Shown: one piece after another, positions 1-11,407 of the stretch
Layout of the letters: each line of letters opens with the position of its first letter
Numbering within the stretch: the first letter of the stretch is position 1
Assembly: GCF_913061305.1 (NCBI RefSeq)
Contig: NZ_CAJXST010000005.1
Span: 233,410-297,409, forward strand
Length of the DNA: 64,000 bases
Reading direction: 5' to 3'
Source: an uncultured Porticoccus sp.
Lineage (GTDB): Bacteria; Pseudomonadota; Gammaproteobacteria; Pseudomonadales; Porticoccaceae
Translations under genes and position numbers: made by a program
The notes under the pieces: model-generated
What the model was told of the DNA's origin: nothing
Databases searched by the model: none
Seen by the model: only the letters and a program-made list of their open reading frames with translations

Positions 1-619
1 CGCCGGGCACCGGAAGAGCCGCTAGCCAGGGTTTTACCGGTAATTGTGGCCAACTGTCTGGTCGGTCCGGATTGCCAGGTGAGGCGGTGCCAGTCCCTGC
101 TGTGGTGGCAAAACTGGTTTTCCAGAGATCTGCCTGAATGTGCAGATAGCGGGTCACTACCAGCCGTATACTGCCCTCCAGCTCATGGTGGTTGCCATGG
201 CGATGGCCTCCGGAAACAATAATCCAGGGGCTCTGTGCCTGTCCCAGCCCGGGTTGGCGCCATGCCATGTGGGTCAGTACTCGATAGCCTGCGGCGCGGT
301 TCAGTGTGTATTCATCGGGTCCCAGGCTGAAATCTTCCTTCTCGAGACGAATCAACAGTTGTTCCGCAGGTTGGGGGTTGTCCGCCGATGTGGATGTATC
401 GTTCTCAAGCCGTTGCCAGTTTTCCGGGTATTGCAGTCTGATGTTGGTCGGATGTTGTTCATCCTGATAAAGATCCTGCTGGCTGAATACGATCAGCTCA
501 ACCTGATACCAGTCTTCATTTGGATCCGCCCGGGTCTGGTCGGAGAGGCTTGTGCTTAAGGTGACTGCCAATAGCAGCAGACAGTTGAAAGGCATGCCAG
601 CGGTTTTGAGTGGTCTCAT
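1..619 (-). CDS. csiV: CsiV-family protein, 3' end outside the window (partial)
   Basis: Reading the minus strand from an ATG at 619 gives an uninterrupted frame to base 1 (about 206 codons); the C-terminus lies outside the window. A hydrophobic N-terminal stretch (residues about 10-25, rich in Leu/Ala/Thr) looks like a signal peptide. It is followed by WYQVELIVFSQ near residue 40, the characteristic start of the CsiV (YqcC-neighbour) peptidoglycan-binding family. The ATG follows the mfd stop directly (TAAATG), so the two are co-transcribed and probably translationally coupled; csiV next to mfd is common in Pseudomonas relatives. In Vibrio CsiV regulates the activity of a lipid A/peptidoglycan-linked enzyme; the role here is unknown. 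A second Met at residue 9 could be an alternative start. The family call is confident; function is not. Confidence 0.8.
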   Translation of the reverse strand, partial: MRPLKTAGMPFNCLLLLAVTLSTSLSDQTRADPNEDWYQVELIVFSQQDLYQDEQHPTNIRLQYPENWQRLENDTSTSADNPQPAEQLLIRLEKEDFSLGPDEYTLNRAAGYRVLTHMAWRQPGLGQAQSPWIIVSGGHRHGNHHELEGSIRLVVTRYLHIQADLWKTSFATTAGTGTASPGNPDRPDSWPQLPVKPWLAALPVPG

Positions 620-3600
620 TTAATGTCCATTGTTTGCGGGGGTAAGCCGGGTCAATAGCGTCTGTAGCTGTTCAAGTCGCTGTTCTTTCGTTTCCATCGG
701 TAGAGTATATTTCAAGGTTGAAGCCCCTTGAAGTCGAAAAACAGTGGGCTCTTTTTGTACCATTTGTACAATCACCAGTGGTTCCACCAAGGTATCACTG
801 CCAAATTCAATCCGTCCACCGGTTGCGCCGGCTTCTACCTTGCAGATGCCGAGTTGTCTGGCCTGAAGTTTCAGTGATGTGACTTGAAAGAGCGTCTTCA
901 GATAATCGGGAAGCAGCCCGAAACGGTCGATCATCTCTACCTGAAGCTCCCATAAATCATCTTCTGTGGTGGCGTTGGCAATGCGCTTGTACATCATCAG
1001 ACGCATGTGGACATCCGGCAAATAATCCTCGGGGATCAGCGCCGGCAGGTTCAGGTTGATCTCAATGTCCTCCGCCAGAGGCACATTCAACTCTACCGCC
1101 TTGCCTTTGCGCAGCGCATCAACAGCACGATCCAGCAGTTCCATGTAAAGCGTGAAACCAATCGATTGAATCTGTCCACTTTGATTCTCGCCGAGCAGTT
1201 CGCCGGCACCGCGAATTTCCAGATCATGGGTGGCCAGTGTAAACCCGGATCCCAGGTGATCGGCATGGGTGATGGCCTCGAGTCGCTTGATGGCGTCAGC
1301 CGTCATGGTTTTTGGCTCGGGAGTGAGCAGATAGGCATAGGCCTGGTGGTGAGAGCGTCCCACTCGGCCCCGCAATTGGTGCAGTTGGGCCAGCCCCAGT
1401 TTGTCGGCGCGGTCAATGATGATGGTGTTGGCACTGGGGATATCGATGCCGGTCTCGATGATGGTGGAGCATACCAGCACATTGAAGCGCTGGTGGTAAA
1501 AGTCGGACATGACTTTTTCAAGATCCCGCTCGCGCATCTGGCCGTGTGCGATATTAACCCGCGCCTCCGGCACCAGCTCTTCTATCACCTGCGCCGTTTT
1601 GCCAATGCTCTTGACCTCGTTGTGCAAATAATAGACCTGCCCGCCACGCAGAATTTCCCGCAGGATCGCCTCCCGGGTCACTCGGGGATCATTCTGGCGG
1701 ACAAACGATTTTACCGAGAGTCTTCTCGCCGGGGGGGTAGCGATAATCGACAGATCCCGAATGCCTGACATCGACATGTTCAGGGTGCGTGGAATGGGAG
1801 TGGCCGTCAGTGTCAGGATGTCCACTTCGGCTCGCAGAGCCTTGATCTGTTCTTTCTGGCGGACGCCGAAGCGATGCTCCTCATCAATAATGAGCAGTCC
1901 CAGATTCTTGTAATTCACTTTGGCATGGAGCAGCTTGTGAGTACCGATCAGAATATCGACTTTTCCCAGGCCGGCACGGTGGAGAACCTCCTGTTGTTCC
2001 TTGTCAGAACGGAATCGCGATAGCTCCTCGATAGTGACTGGCCAGTTGGCAAATCGGTCGCGAAAGTTTTCCAGGTGTTGATGGGCCAGAAGGGTGGTCG
2101 GCACCAGCATCACCACCTGTTTGCCGCTGGCCACAGCGATAAAGGCGGCGCGCATGGCGACTTCCGTTTTCCCGAAGCCAACATCCCCACAGACAAGTCG
2201 GTCCATGGGCTGCTCAGCCAGCATATCCCGCCTGACGGCTTCGATGGTGTCCAGCTGATCGGGCGTTTCCTCGAAGGGGAAATCCGCACAGAAAGCGCGG
2301 TAGTCCGCTGCCGGGTCGCGGCAGGCAAACCCCTTGCGCGCTGCCCGCGTCGCATAGATGTCCAGCAACTCGGTGGCGGTATCGCGAATCTGCCGCAGGG
2401 CCTTGTCTCTGGCTCTTTGCCACTGGTCTGTGCCCAGTCGGTGTAAGGGTGCCAGGCTGTCTTCCGCACCACTGTAGCGGCTGATTAAGTGCAGCGATGA
2501 GACCGGGACGTAGAGTTTTGCCTGATCGGCATAGGATAACGTCAGAAACTCCTGGGGTTCGCCACTGGCGGTGATGGTCTGCAATCCCAGGTAACGACCG
2601 ACACCGTGATCGATATGGACCACGGGCGCCCCAACGCTCAGTTCAGTCAGGTTTTTGATGACCTGGTCGGCATCGGTGCGCTCTTTGTTGCGTCGGCGAC
2701 GTTGCATGACCTGCTGGCCAAACAGTTCTGTCTCGGTAATCAGGCTGATATTTGCCGGCGCTACAACAAAGCCGCGGGTCAGCGGGTAGGCGGTTATGGC
2801 GAGGGCTTGTGTTCCTTCGGCAAAAGATTCCCAGTCGGTTACGTCCTCTGGGCGAATAGACTGGCGGCCGAGCAATTCCAGCAGGGTTTCCCGGCGGCCC
2901 GCTGATTCCGCGCAGATCAGTACCCGCTGTCTCGCGTTGGCCAGATGTTCCTGAAGTTTTTTCAGGGGATTGTCTGCCTTGGCATCAATCGCCACCGGCG
3001 GTGGAGCGGATATGTGCAGGGAAAAATGATTTTTCTGCTGGTCGGATTCGCTATTGATTCGTGTGCAGGGGTATTCTTTCAGATGGCCGAACAGTTCTTC
3101 GACCGGGATAAATAAGGCTGCCGGGGGGAGCAGCGGCCTGGTTGGATCAACACCGTATTCCTGGTAGCGCTGGCTGGCATCCTGCCAGAATTTTTCGGCG
3201 GCCTGTTCCACAGCCCCTTCGGTAAAGATAAGGCTGTGATCGGGCAGGTAATCAAACAGGGTGGCGGTTTCTTCAAAAAACAGAGGCAGAAAATACTCGA
3301 TTCCCTGGGGTGGAATACCCTCACTGACATCCCTGAAGACCGGGCAGCGTCGCTCATCGACATCAAAGCGGGACAGCCAGTTGTTCTGAAAGCGCCGGAT
3401 AGCCGGTTTGTCCAATGGGACTTCCCGTGCGGGCAGTAGGTGTATGTGATCGGTTTGCTCCAGCGTGCGCTGGGTGTCCGGGTCGAAGGTGCGAAGCGTC
3501 TCAATTTCATCGTCGAACAGGTCGATACGAAAGGGCAGTGTGGCACCCATCGGGAAGATATCAATCAGAGCGCCCCGAACAGCGTATTCACCGTGTTCGG

Positions 3601-4069
3601 CCACGGTATCAACACAGCGATAGCCTGCTGACTCCAGTTGGGTGCGCACTGTATCGAGATTCAGCTTGTCACCACGTCGGTAATCGAAGGCGCGCTGATT
3701 GACGAACTCGGCGGGCGGCAAGCGGTGCATCAGGGTGCCGACGGGCACTATCACGACACCGCTACGGGTTTGCGGTAAGCGGGAAAGGGTGCGCAACCGT
3801 TCGGAGACAATATCCTGATGCGGTGAAAAGATATCGTAGGGAAGGGTTTCCCAGTCAGGGAAATGGAGTACAGCGGCCTCTTCGCCGAGGAAGAATTTCA
3901 GTTCGGATTCCAGCTCAGCTGCTGCTTTTGCCGAGTCTGCAATGACGACGGTCAGCCCCGGCACTTGTTGGCTTGCCTCGGCAATGACCAGGGCGCTGCC
4001 GCCGTTTACATCCTGCCAAACGCGCTTGTCGCCAGCTGTGTTGGCTGGCGGTAGTGACAAAATCGACAT
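620..4069 (-). CDS. mfd: Transcription-repair coupling factor Mfd
   Basis: ATP-dependent translocase that removes RNA polymerase stalled at DNA lesions and recruits UvrA, starting strand-specific nucleotide excision repair. The 1149-residue length is normal for the family. Visible parts in order: a UvrB-like N-terminal region (about 1-350), the RNA polymerase interaction segment with VVHIDHGVGRYLGL (about 480-500), the RecG-like motor with Walker A GDVGFGKT (about 627-634) and DEEH box (about 726), helicase motifs TATPIPRTL, and Q-rich LHQLRGRVGRS of motif VI, then the C-terminal TRCF domain. It is divergent from the lipoprotein gene at 4139 and upstream of csiV on the same strand. The window also carries uvrC at 60800. 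The ATG at 4069 gives the usual short N-terminus. No odd features seen. Confidence 0.98.
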   Translation of the reverse strand: MSILSLPPANTAGDKRVWQDVNGGSALVIAEASQQVPGLTVVIADSAKAAAELESELKFFLGEEAAVLHFPDWETLPYDIFSPHQDIVSERLRTLSRLPQTRSGVVIVPVGTLMHRLPPAEFVNQRAFDYRRGDKLNLDTVRTQLESAGYRCVDTVAEHGEYAVRGALIDIFPMGATLPFRIDLFDDEIETLRTFDPDTQRTLEQTDHIHLLPAREVPLDKPAIRRFQNNWLSRFDVDERRCPVFRDVSEGIPPQGIEYFLPLFFEETATLFDYLPDHSLIFTEGAVEQAAEKFWQDASQRYQEYGVDPTRPLLPPAALFIPVEELFGHLKEYPCTRINSESDQQKNHFSLHISAPPPVAIDAKADNPLKKLQEHLANARQRVLICAESAGRRETLLELLGRQSIRPEDVTDWESFAEGTQALAITAYPLTRGFVVAPANISLITETELFGQQVMQRRRRNKERTDADQVIKNLTELSVGAPVVHIDHGVGRYLGLQTITASGEPQEFLTLSYADQAKLYVPVSSLHLISRYSGAEDSLAPLHRLGTDQWQRARDKALRQIRDTATELLDIYATRAARKGFACRDPAADYRAFCADFPFEETPDQLDTIEAVRRDMLAEQPMDRLVCGDVGFGKTEVAMRAAFIAVASGKQVVMLVPTTLLAHQHLENFRDRFANWPVTIEELSRFRSDKEQQEVLHRAGLGKVDILIGTHKLLHAKVNYKNLGLLIIDEEHRFGVRQKEQIKALRAEVDILTLTATPIPRTLNMSMSGIRDLSIIATPPARRLSVKSFVRQNDPRVTREAILREILRGGQVYYLHNEVKSIGKTAQVIEELVPEARVNIAHGQMRERDLEKVMSDFYHQRFNVLVCSTIIETGIDIPSANTIIIDRADKLGLAQLHQLRGRVGRSHHQAYAYLLTPEPKTMTADAIKRLEAITHADHLGSGFTLATHDLEIRGAGELLGENQSGQIQSIGFTLYMELLDRAVDALRKGKAVELNVPLAEDIEINLNLPALIPEDYLPDVHMRLMMYKRIANATTEDDLWELQVEMIDRFGLLPDYLKTLFQVTSLKLQARQLGICKVEAGATGGRIEFGSDTLVEPLVIVQMVQKEPTVFRLQGASTLKYTLPMETKEQRLEQLQTLLTRLTPANNGH

Positions 4070-4138
4070 ACTGGAATGGCACTTCTGTGGGTTAACCTTG
4101 AAGGTATGCTATTTTAGCGGGGCAATAGAGAGATTGAT

Positions 4139-4840
4139 ATGCCGTACCCGTGTTTTCCATTCAGAGGCAGTTTGCTGATAGGCTTTTGCTTGCTGTATCT
4201 GCTGGTGATGACCGGCTGCAGCGGCTCCTCATTCCGGGTCCAGGATCTGGCCAAAACGGATATCGATATGGTGGCGGACCTGCACTATCAGCAGGTCGAG
4301 CTGTTGCTCAAGGAGCTGACGGTGAAGCTCTATAAGAGGAATCCGCGAGAATTGCAGAAGGTCCCCGGCAAGACGATAGACCTTCGTGTCACACAGATTT
4401 TTACCCATCCGGGAAAGCCCCAATTTGCTGAGCTGGGCGGCAGTGGGATCGATGCTATGCAGCTGTCTGTGGACCCGGCATTCAGAGGCGACCGCGTGTT
4501 TGCCCTGATGGTGGGAATGACGGGCATGATCAGGGAGTCCTACGGCATGAAAACCGAGTTTTTCATGCTCAGCAAGCTTGATTATCAGAAGCTTTATTAC
4601 AGTGCCCGCAACATTGAAATTGCCATGTGGCGGATCAGAACGCACCTGGACGAACAGGGCAAGGCCCTGATTCTTACCAATAGTCGCAAGGGGGAGGGTT
4701 ATAACCTCAGTTACGAGCGCCTGTTCGGTAAATTGATTGCCCATCAGGATATGCTCGCCTTGATCATTGCCCAAAAAAACCAGCGAGTCATCAAAACAGT
4801 TGCCCTGAATGTGGCCAGCATGGCATTTATCCCCCTCTGA
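4139..4840 (+). CDS. Putative lipoprotein of unknown function
   Basis: A 233-residue protein with a lipoprotein-type signal: basic start (MPYPCFPFR), hydrophobic core, then VMTGC with Cys27 as the likely lipidation site (Met at -3 is slightly atypical). The rest is soluble: an alpha-helical segment with a Leu-rich heptad look (VADLHYQQVELLLKELTVKL, about 43-62), then mixed alpha/beta sequence without any motif I recognise. It is divergently transcribed from mfd, with only 69 bp between the starts, so both promoters lie in that gap. A purine-rich AGAGAG sits about 7 nt before the ATG. The gene before gap in Pseudomonas is not this one, so it is probably lineage-specific. I do not recognise the family; envelope location is inference from the signal only. 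Confidence 0.75.
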   Translation: MPYPCFPFRGSLLIGFCLLYLLVMTGCSGSSFRVQDLAKTDIDMVADLHYQQVELLLKELTVKLYKRNPRELQKVPGKTIDLRVTQIFTHPGKPQFAELGGSGIDAMQLSVDPAFRGDRVFALMVGMTGMIRESYGMKTEFFMLSKLDYQKLYYSARNIEIAMWRIRTHLDEQGKALILTNSRKGEGYNLSYERLFGKLIAHQDMLALIIAQKNQRVIKTVALNVASMAFIPL

Positions 4841-5049
4841 AAATTTCCCTGGCCAGTAATCACCGTTGCGGTGTCCGGTTTTTTGACCGCATAGCTGTTT
4901 GCTGATCCAGATCAACCATCGTCGAACCGCAGTACCGGTTATTCACCGCACTTTGTTGCCCTTAAAAGACTGAATGCCGATAATAGCGCCCCAACCCGTG
5001 ATGGGATTGCCGCCCATCGTGTTAGACCAACAAAATGAGAGGTTTACCT

Positions 5050-6510
5050 GTGACCGAACAACATCGCCCCATTCCTGCCGACTTTTTTGCTGACTGGAAA
5101 GAGCGCGAGTCGCTGGCCGAAGCCATGATCCCGCTGATCGGAAAGCTTTACAGGCAAAATAACGTCTCTCTCTACATGTATGGCAAGAATATGGTCAATC
5201 GTTCAGTGATTGATCTGATGAAGGTTCATCGTTTTGTTCGCCAGATTGAACAGAATGAGCTTTCGGAATTTGAAACCTTCCCTCTGATTCTGGCGTTGTC
5301 GGAAATGGATTTGGGGCCTGCCCATATCGACGTGGGTAAGCTGACTGTCAAATACCAGGAGTCCGGTAATGGCGAGAATCTGACTGCGTTCCTGCAACGG
5401 GAGGTGGGCGATGACATTGGTTGCGTGCGCAAGCCACTGCCACAACCCCAGGATGTGGTGCTCTACGGTTTTGGTCGTATCGGCCGGTTGCTGGCCAGAT
5501 TGTTGATTGAAAAGACAGGTAGCGGTGATCTGTTGCGATTGCGTGCCATTGTGGTTCGCAAGGGGGGCAGTGCGGATGATTTGGCCAAACGAGCCAGCCT
5601 GCTACGACGCGATTCTGTTCACGGTGCGTTTGACGGCACCATCAGGGTCATTGAGGATAAAAATATTCTGGTGTGTAACGGCAACCCCATTCAGGTGATC
5701 TACGCCGACTCTCCTGCGGAGGTAGATTACACCCGCTACGGTATCAGCAATGCCATTGTGATTGACAATACCGGTGTATGGCGTGATGAAGAGGGTCTAT
5801 CCAGGCACCTGCAATGCCCCGGTGCCAGCAAGGTGATCCTCACCGCGCCCGGCAAGGGCAATATTCCGAATATTGTTTATGGGATCAACCAAAATGAGAT
5901 TACTGCAGATACCAAAATAATTTCTGCCGCGTCCTGTACCACCAATGCCATTGTGCCCGTGCTGAAAGCCCTGATGGACGAATTCGGCATAGACCGTGGG
6001 CATGTGGAAACCGTACATTCCTACACGAACGATCAGAACCTGATTGATAACTATCACAAAGGGTCACGTCGGGGTCGCAGTGCCGCGCTCAATATGGTGA
6101 TTACCGAGACAGGTGCTGCCAAGGCGGTGGCAAAGGCATTGCCGGAGCTGGCCGGCAAGTTGACCGGTAATGCGATTCGGGTGCCGACACCCAACGTATC
6201 CATGGCGATTCTCAATTTGCAGCTGGGTCGTGAGACAACCAGAGAAGAGCTCAATGAATACATGAGAAAAACCGCACTCTATTCGTCTTTGCAGCAACAG
6301 ATTGACTATACAATTTCTTCCGAAGCGGTCTCGACCGACTTTGTCGGCTCGCGGCATGCCTGTGTTTATGATTCAGAGGCGACGATCGTGAGTGGTGACA
6401 GTGTTGTGCTGTATTGTTGGTACGACAATGAGTTTGGTTATAGCTGTCAAGTGGTGCGATGTCTGGAAAATCTGGCTGGCGTATCCTGGCCGATGTACCC
6501 AACAGCCTGA
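5050..6510 (+). CDS. gap: Glyceraldehyde-3-phosphate dehydrogenase, long form with N-terminal extension
   Basis: Oxidises glyceraldehyde 3-phosphate to 1,3-bisphosphoglycerate with NAD(P)+. The GAPDH core starts near residue 135 with the Rossmann motif YGFGRIGR. It includes the catalytic Cys296 in ASCTTNAIVP, the HSYTNDQ segment with the catalytic His, and RVPTPNVSM. About 130 residues precede the core (WKERESLAEAMIPLIGKLYR and onward), a layout shared with the long GAPDH found between mfd and nqr in Pseudomonas. I chose the GTG at 5050 because AGAGG (5038-5042) lies 7 nt before it. An ATG at 5035 would add five residues but has no ribosome-binding site, and its own codons overlap that AGAGG. 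The long form may serve gluconeogenesis; that is inference. The 279-bp gap after the stop holds the nqr promoter. Confidence 0.95.
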   Translation: MTEQHRPIPADFFADWKERESLAEAMIPLIGKLYRQNNVSLYMYGKNMVNRSVIDLMKVHRFVRQIEQNELSEFETFPLILALSEMDLGPAHIDVGKLTVKYQESGNGENLTAFLQREVGDDIGCVRKPLPQPQDVVLYGFGRIGRLLARLLIEKTGSGDLLRLRAIVVRKGGSADDLAKRASLLRRDSVHGAFDGTIRVIEDKNILVCNGNPIQVIYADSPAEVDYTRYGISNAIVIDNTGVWRDEEGLSRHLQCPGASKVILTAPGKGNIPNIVYGINQNEITADTKIISAASCTTNAIVPVLKALMDEFGIDRGHVETVHSYTNDQNLIDNYHKGSRRGRSAALNMVITETGAAKAVAKALPELAGKLTGNAIRVPTPNVSMAILNLQLGRETTREELNEYMRKTALYSSLQQQIDYTISSEAVSTDFVGSRHACVYDSEATIVSGDSVVLYCWYDNEFGYSCQVVRCLENLAGVSWPMYPTA

Positions 6511-6628
6511 CGGGCAGTGTCTCTCGCTGCAGTCGGGAGCTGTTGCCCTGACAAATTGTTGGTGGTGGGTGCTTGGTCGAGAATCAATTACCACAATGTC
6601 TGTACTGGTAATGGGAAGCCTCCGCCTT

Positions 6629-6634
6629 TATAAT
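6629..6634 (+). promoter_or_regulatory. Consensus -10 hexamer, probable nqr operon promoter
   Basis: A perfect TATAAT lies about 155 bp before the nqrA start in the 279-bp gap between gap and nqrA. The -35 region at the right distance (TGGTAA around 6606) is a poor match, so an activator or extended contacts may be needed. Judged by sequence only. Confidence 0.4.
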
Positions 6635-6780
6635 CGCGCCGATTTATTTGCCGGTGTCGGTGTGCTTCAAGCAAGCCACCTTGCACGAAAAGCACTGGTG
6701 CTGCCGTAGGATGACCACGATGTTTTCGGCTGCATTTTGGGGGCTCGAGAAGAGCAATAATTAATTACATTTCGTAATAG

Positions 6781-8133
<1,353 letters not shown>

Positions 8134-8135
8134 TA

Positions 8136-9338
8136 ATGAAAATATTGCGTAATTATCTCGATAAAATTGAGCCCCACTTCGAGCATGGCGGTAAGTTGCA
8201 CAAGTGGTATGCCCTCTATGAGGCGGTAGATACGATTTTCTACTCCCCGGGGACAGTGACCAAAAACGGCTCGCATATCCGCGACGGCATTGATCTGAAG
8301 CGTGTCATGATCACCGTCTGGCTGGCAGCCTTTCCGGCCATGTTTTATGGCATGTACAACCTCGGTTTCCAGGCCAACACCATTTTGGCAGCTATGGATG
8401 CCACATCCATAGAAGGTTGGCGGGGACCATTAATCACCCTGTTTGCCGGACATGATCCGAGCAGCATCTGGGACTGTCTCTGGTATGGTGCCGTTTACTT
8501 CATTCCCATTTATGTGGTGACCTTTGTTGTGGGTGGCTTCTGGGAGGTTATGTTTGCCACCGTTCGGGGTCATGAAATCAACGAAGGGTTTTTTGTCACC
8601 TCGATCCTTTTCGCCCTTGTCTGCCCCCCTGACATGCCGCTGTGGATGGTGGCTCTGGGTATCAGTTTTGGTGTGGTGATTGGCAAGGAAGTCTTTGGTG
8701 GTACCGGCAAAAACTTTCTCAACCCGGCACTCGCCGGTCGAGCCTTTCTGTATTTTGCCTATCCTGCCGAGATGTCCGGTGATGCGGTATGGACTGCTGT
8801 CGATGGCTATACCGGCGCGACGGCTCTGTCTGTCGCCGCCAGTGAAGGTATGGCGGCACTACAGAATCAAATGACCTGGCTGGATGCGTTCCTTGGCAAT
8901 CTGCATGGTTCGGTTGGTGAGGTTTCCACACTGGCCATCTTTATCGGGGGTGCTCTGTTGCTGATTACCAAAATCGCCTCTTGGCGCATCGTTGCCGGCG
9001 TAATGATCGGTATGATTGCGTTGTCGACCCTGTTTAATTTTATTGGCTCTGAAACCAACCCCATGTTTGCCATGCCCTGGTACTGGCATATGGTGGTAGG
9101 TGGATTCGCTTTCGGCATGATATTTATGGCCACTGAACCCGTTTCTGCCTCAATGACCAACACGGGAAAACTGTGGTACGGCGTATTGATAGGTGTGATG
9201 GCGGTGTTGATCCGTGTTGTGAATCCGGCTTTCCCGGAGGGCATCATGCTGGCGATACTCTTCGCCAATCTATTCGCGCCGCTGATCGACCACTTTGTGG
9301 TGCAATCCAATATCAAAAGGAGACTTGCACGTGGCTAG
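8136..9338 (+). CDS. nqrB: Na+-NQR subunit B (FMN-carrying membrane subunit)
   Basis: Integral membrane subunit that carries covalent FMN and riboflavin and forms much of the sodium path. 400 residues with about ten hydrophobic helices (for example [48 protein letters not shown]). The flavinylation motif [10 protein letters not shown] is present, with Thr229 as the expected phosphoester-FMN site added by Apb[24 protein letters not shown] is the highly conserved loop of NqrB/RnfD. The end overlaps the nqrC start by 8 bp, which suggests translational coupling. Length and motif content match characterised Vibrio enzymes. Confidence 0.97.
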   Translation: MKILRNYLDKIEPHFEHGGKLHKWYALYEAVDTIFYSPGTVTKNGSHIRDGIDLKRVMITVWLAAFPAMFYGMYNLGFQANTILAAMDATSIEGWRGPLITLFAGHDPSSIWDCLWYGAVYFIPIYVVTFVVGGFWEVMFATVRGHEINEGFFVTSILFALVCPPDMPLWMVALGISFGVVIGKEVFGGTGKNFLNPALAGRAFLYFAYPAEMSGDAVWTAVDGYTGATALSVAASEGMAALQNQMTWLDAFLGNLHGSVGEVSTLAIFIGGALLLITKIASWRIVAGVMIGMIALSTLFNFIGSETNPMFAMPWYWHMVVGGFAFGMIFMATEPVSASMTNTGKLWYGVLIGVMAVLIRVVNPAFPEGIMLAILFANLFAPLIDHFVVQSNIKRRLARG

Positions 9339-10104
9339 TAATGAGCGGATAGGTAAAGTTCTGACAGTTGCTGTCGCGTTGTGTCTGGTCTGTTCTGTGG
9401 TAGTGTCGTCGGCAGCGGTGCTGTTGCGTGATGCCCAGCAGGCCAACAAGGCGCGGGATAAGAAATCCAATATTCTTTCTGCTGCCGGATTGCTTGAGCC
9501 CGGCATGAGTGTTGAAGCGCAGTTTAAAAAAATCGAGGTCAAGATGGTGAATATCGACACCGGTAAGTTTACCGATGACGTTTCTCCAGACACATATGAT
9601 CAGCGCAAAGCGGCGAAGAACCCGGAGCTTTCGGTGAGTCTTTCGAAAGAGGAGGATGTGGCTGGCATATCCCGCCGCGCAAAATATGCTGTCGTGTATT
9701 TGGTGCGCGATGGTGATGACCTTGAAAAGGTGGTGTTACCAATTAGGGGTCCCGGCCTCTGGTCCACGCTTTATGGCTTTATCGCCATTGAGGGTGATCT
9801 CAATACAGTCGCCGGTTTGGGCTTTTATGAGCACGGCGAGACCCCCGGCCTGGGTGGTGAAGTTGACAATCCGCTGTGGAAAGACAACTGGCCAGGCAAG
9901 AAAATTTACGGGGATGATGGGGACGTTCAGCTGACGGTGATCAAGGGCTCTGTTGATAAATCCCGCTCGGAGGCAATTTACCAGGTGGATGGTTTGTCCG
10001 GTGCTACCCTGACAACACGTGGCGTTGATAACCTCGTTGAATTCTGGATGGGTAAAAATGGCTTCGGTAAATTTCTCTCCAATCTGAAAGCCGGGGAGGC
10101 GTAA
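9331..10104 (+). CDS. nqrC: Na+-NQR subunit C (FMN-carrying)
   Basis: Subunit with one N-terminal membrane helix ([23 protein letters not shown]) and a periplasmic FMN-binding domain. Covalent FMN is expected at Thr226 in [10 protein letters not shown]. The GTG at 9331 is chosen because AAGGAG (9317-9322) lies just before it and the resulting 257-residue length equals that of well-studied homologues. An in-frame ATG at 9295 would put 12 extra residues inside nqrB with no ribosome-binding site. The FMN is attached by ApbE, encoded at 12631 in the same operon. The tail of nqrB overlaps by 8 bp. Confidence 0.96.
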   Translation: MASNERIGKVLTVAVALCLVCSVVVSSAAVLLRDAQQANKARDKKSNILSAAGLLEPGMSVEAQFKKIEVKMVNIDTGKFTDDVSPDTYDQRKAAKNPELSVSLSKEEDVAGISRRAKYAVVYLVRDGDDLEKVVLPIRGPGLWSTLYGFIAIEGDLNTVAGLGFYEHGETPGLGGEVDNPLWKDNWPGKKIYGDDGDVQLTVIKGSVDKSRSEAIYQVDGLSGATLTTRGVDNLVEFWMGKNGFGKFLSNLKAGEA

Positions 10105-10109
10105 TCACT

Positions 10110-10769
10110 ATGAAAATCAAAGACATTATTGTCAGACCTATTTTCGATAACAACCCTATTGCCCTGCAGATACTGGGCATCTGTTCTGCATTGGCAGTGA
10201 CATCCAGTATGAAAGTATCGCTGGTTATGTGCATTGCATTGACAGTGGTAGTGGCGTTTTCCAACCTGTTTGTTTCAATGCTTCGCCATCACATTCCCGG
10301 CAGCATTCGTATCATTGTGCAGATGACGATCATTGCCTCACTGGTAATTGTTGTCGATCAGATAATCAAGGCAGTGGCTTACGATATCAGTAAACAATTG
10401 TCCGTTTTTGTGGGGTTGATTATTACCAATTGCATCGTGATGGGCCGTGCAGAGGCTTTTGCCATGAAAAACCCACCGATTTCCAGTTTTCTGGATGGTA
10501 TCGGCAATGGTCTTGGCTACAGCATGATTCTGATTGTGGTGGCGTTCTTCCGTGAACTGTTGGGTACGGGGAAGCTGATGGGTATTGAAATCATGACCGC
10601 TACCAACGTTGGGGGCTGGTATGTACCGAATGGTCTGATGCTTTTACCCCCGAGCGCTTTCTTTATTATCGGTTTCATTATCTGGGCGATTCGCGCCAGG
10701 AAAAAGGATCAGGTAGAACCGGCGGACTTTACAATTTCGGCCAATAGTGGCACCAAGGAGGCGATGTAA
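10110..10769 (+). CDS. nqrD: Na+-NQR subunit D
   Basis: Integral membrane subunit of 219 residues with about six hydrophobic helices. It belongs to the RnfE/NqrD family: the pattern [20 protein letters not shown] at the start and [19 protein letters not shown] in the middle is diagnostic. Together with NqrE it holds the intramembrane Fe-S centre through Cys residues in the inverted helices (the ICSALAV and [11 protein letters not shown]ys are candidates). The stop overlaps the nqrE start (TAATG at 10767-10771). It starts 5 nt after nqrC. Confidence 0.97.
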   Translation: MKIKDIIVRPIFDNNPIALQILGICSALAVTSSMKVSLVMCIALTVVVAFSNLFVSMLRHHIPGSIRIIVQMTIIASLVIVVDQIIKAVAYDISKQLSVFVGLIITNCIVMGRAEAFAMKNPPISSFLDGIGNGLGYSMILIVVAFFRELLGTGKLMGIEIMTATNVGGWYVPNGLMLLPPSAFFIIGFIIWAIRARKKDQVEPADFTISANSGTKEAM

Positions 10770-11386
10770 TGGAACATTATCTGGGTCTTCTGATACGGGC
10801 GATATTTATCGAGAATATGGCCCTGGCTTTTTTCCTTGGTATGTGTACGTTTATCGCCATTTCGAAAAAGGTCGAAGCCGCTATTGGTCTTGGCATAGCG
10901 GTCATTGTGGTGTTGACGATCACCGTGCCGGTTAACAATATTATCTACACAGCCCTTCTTGCTGAAGGCGCGCTCGCCTGGACAGGCATTGAGGCGTTGG
11001 CCAATGTAGACCTGAGCTTTCTGGGTTTGCTGAGCTATATTGGTGTGATTGCCGCCATCGTTCAGATTATGGAGATGTTTCTGGACAAGTATGTTCCGGC
11101 CCTCTACAACGCATTGGGCGTGTTCCTGCCATTGATTACCGTGAATTGTGCCATTTTGGGTGCTGCATTATTCATGGTGGAGCGCGACTATAATCTGGCT
11201 GAAAGTGCTGTATACGGGTTTGGTGCCGGTACTGGCTGGGCGCTTGCGATTGTGGCCCTGGCAGGCATTCGGGAAAAGCTTAAATACAGCGATGTCCCGG
11301 AGGGTCTACGTGGCCTGGGCATTACATTTATCACGGTTGGCCTGATGTCGTTGGGCTTTATGTCCTTCGGCGGCATATCCCTGTAA
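10769..11386 (+). CDS. nqrE: Na+-NQR subunit E
   Basis: Integral membrane subunit of 205 residues and six predicted helices, inverted-topology partner of NqrD (RnfA/NqrE family). Family signatures include [20 protein letters not shown] near the start and [17 protein letters not shown] in the fourth helix. The Cys of GMCTF and VNCAIL are the expected ligands of the intramembrane Fe-S cluster shared with NqrD. That cluster is thought to depend on NqrM, encoded at 13678. It overlaps nqrD by one base and is followed 21 bp later by nqrF. Confidence 0.97.
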   Translation: MEHYLGLLIRAIFIENMALAFFLGMCTFIAISKKVEAAIGLGIAVIVVLTITVPVNNIIYTALLAEGALAWTGIEALANVDLSFLGLLSYIGVIAAIVQIMEMFLDKYVPALYNALGVFLPLITVNCAILGAALFMVERDYNLAESAVYGFGAGTGWALAIVALAGIREKLKYSDVPEGLRGLGITFITVGLMSLGFMSFGGISL

Positions 11387-11407
11387 TCGGCGAAGAGAGG
11401 ATAGATA

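Noticed and set aside
1007..1768. A 253-codon plus-strand frame opposite mfd
   Set aside because: Shadow of mfd, which has intact helicase motifs there.
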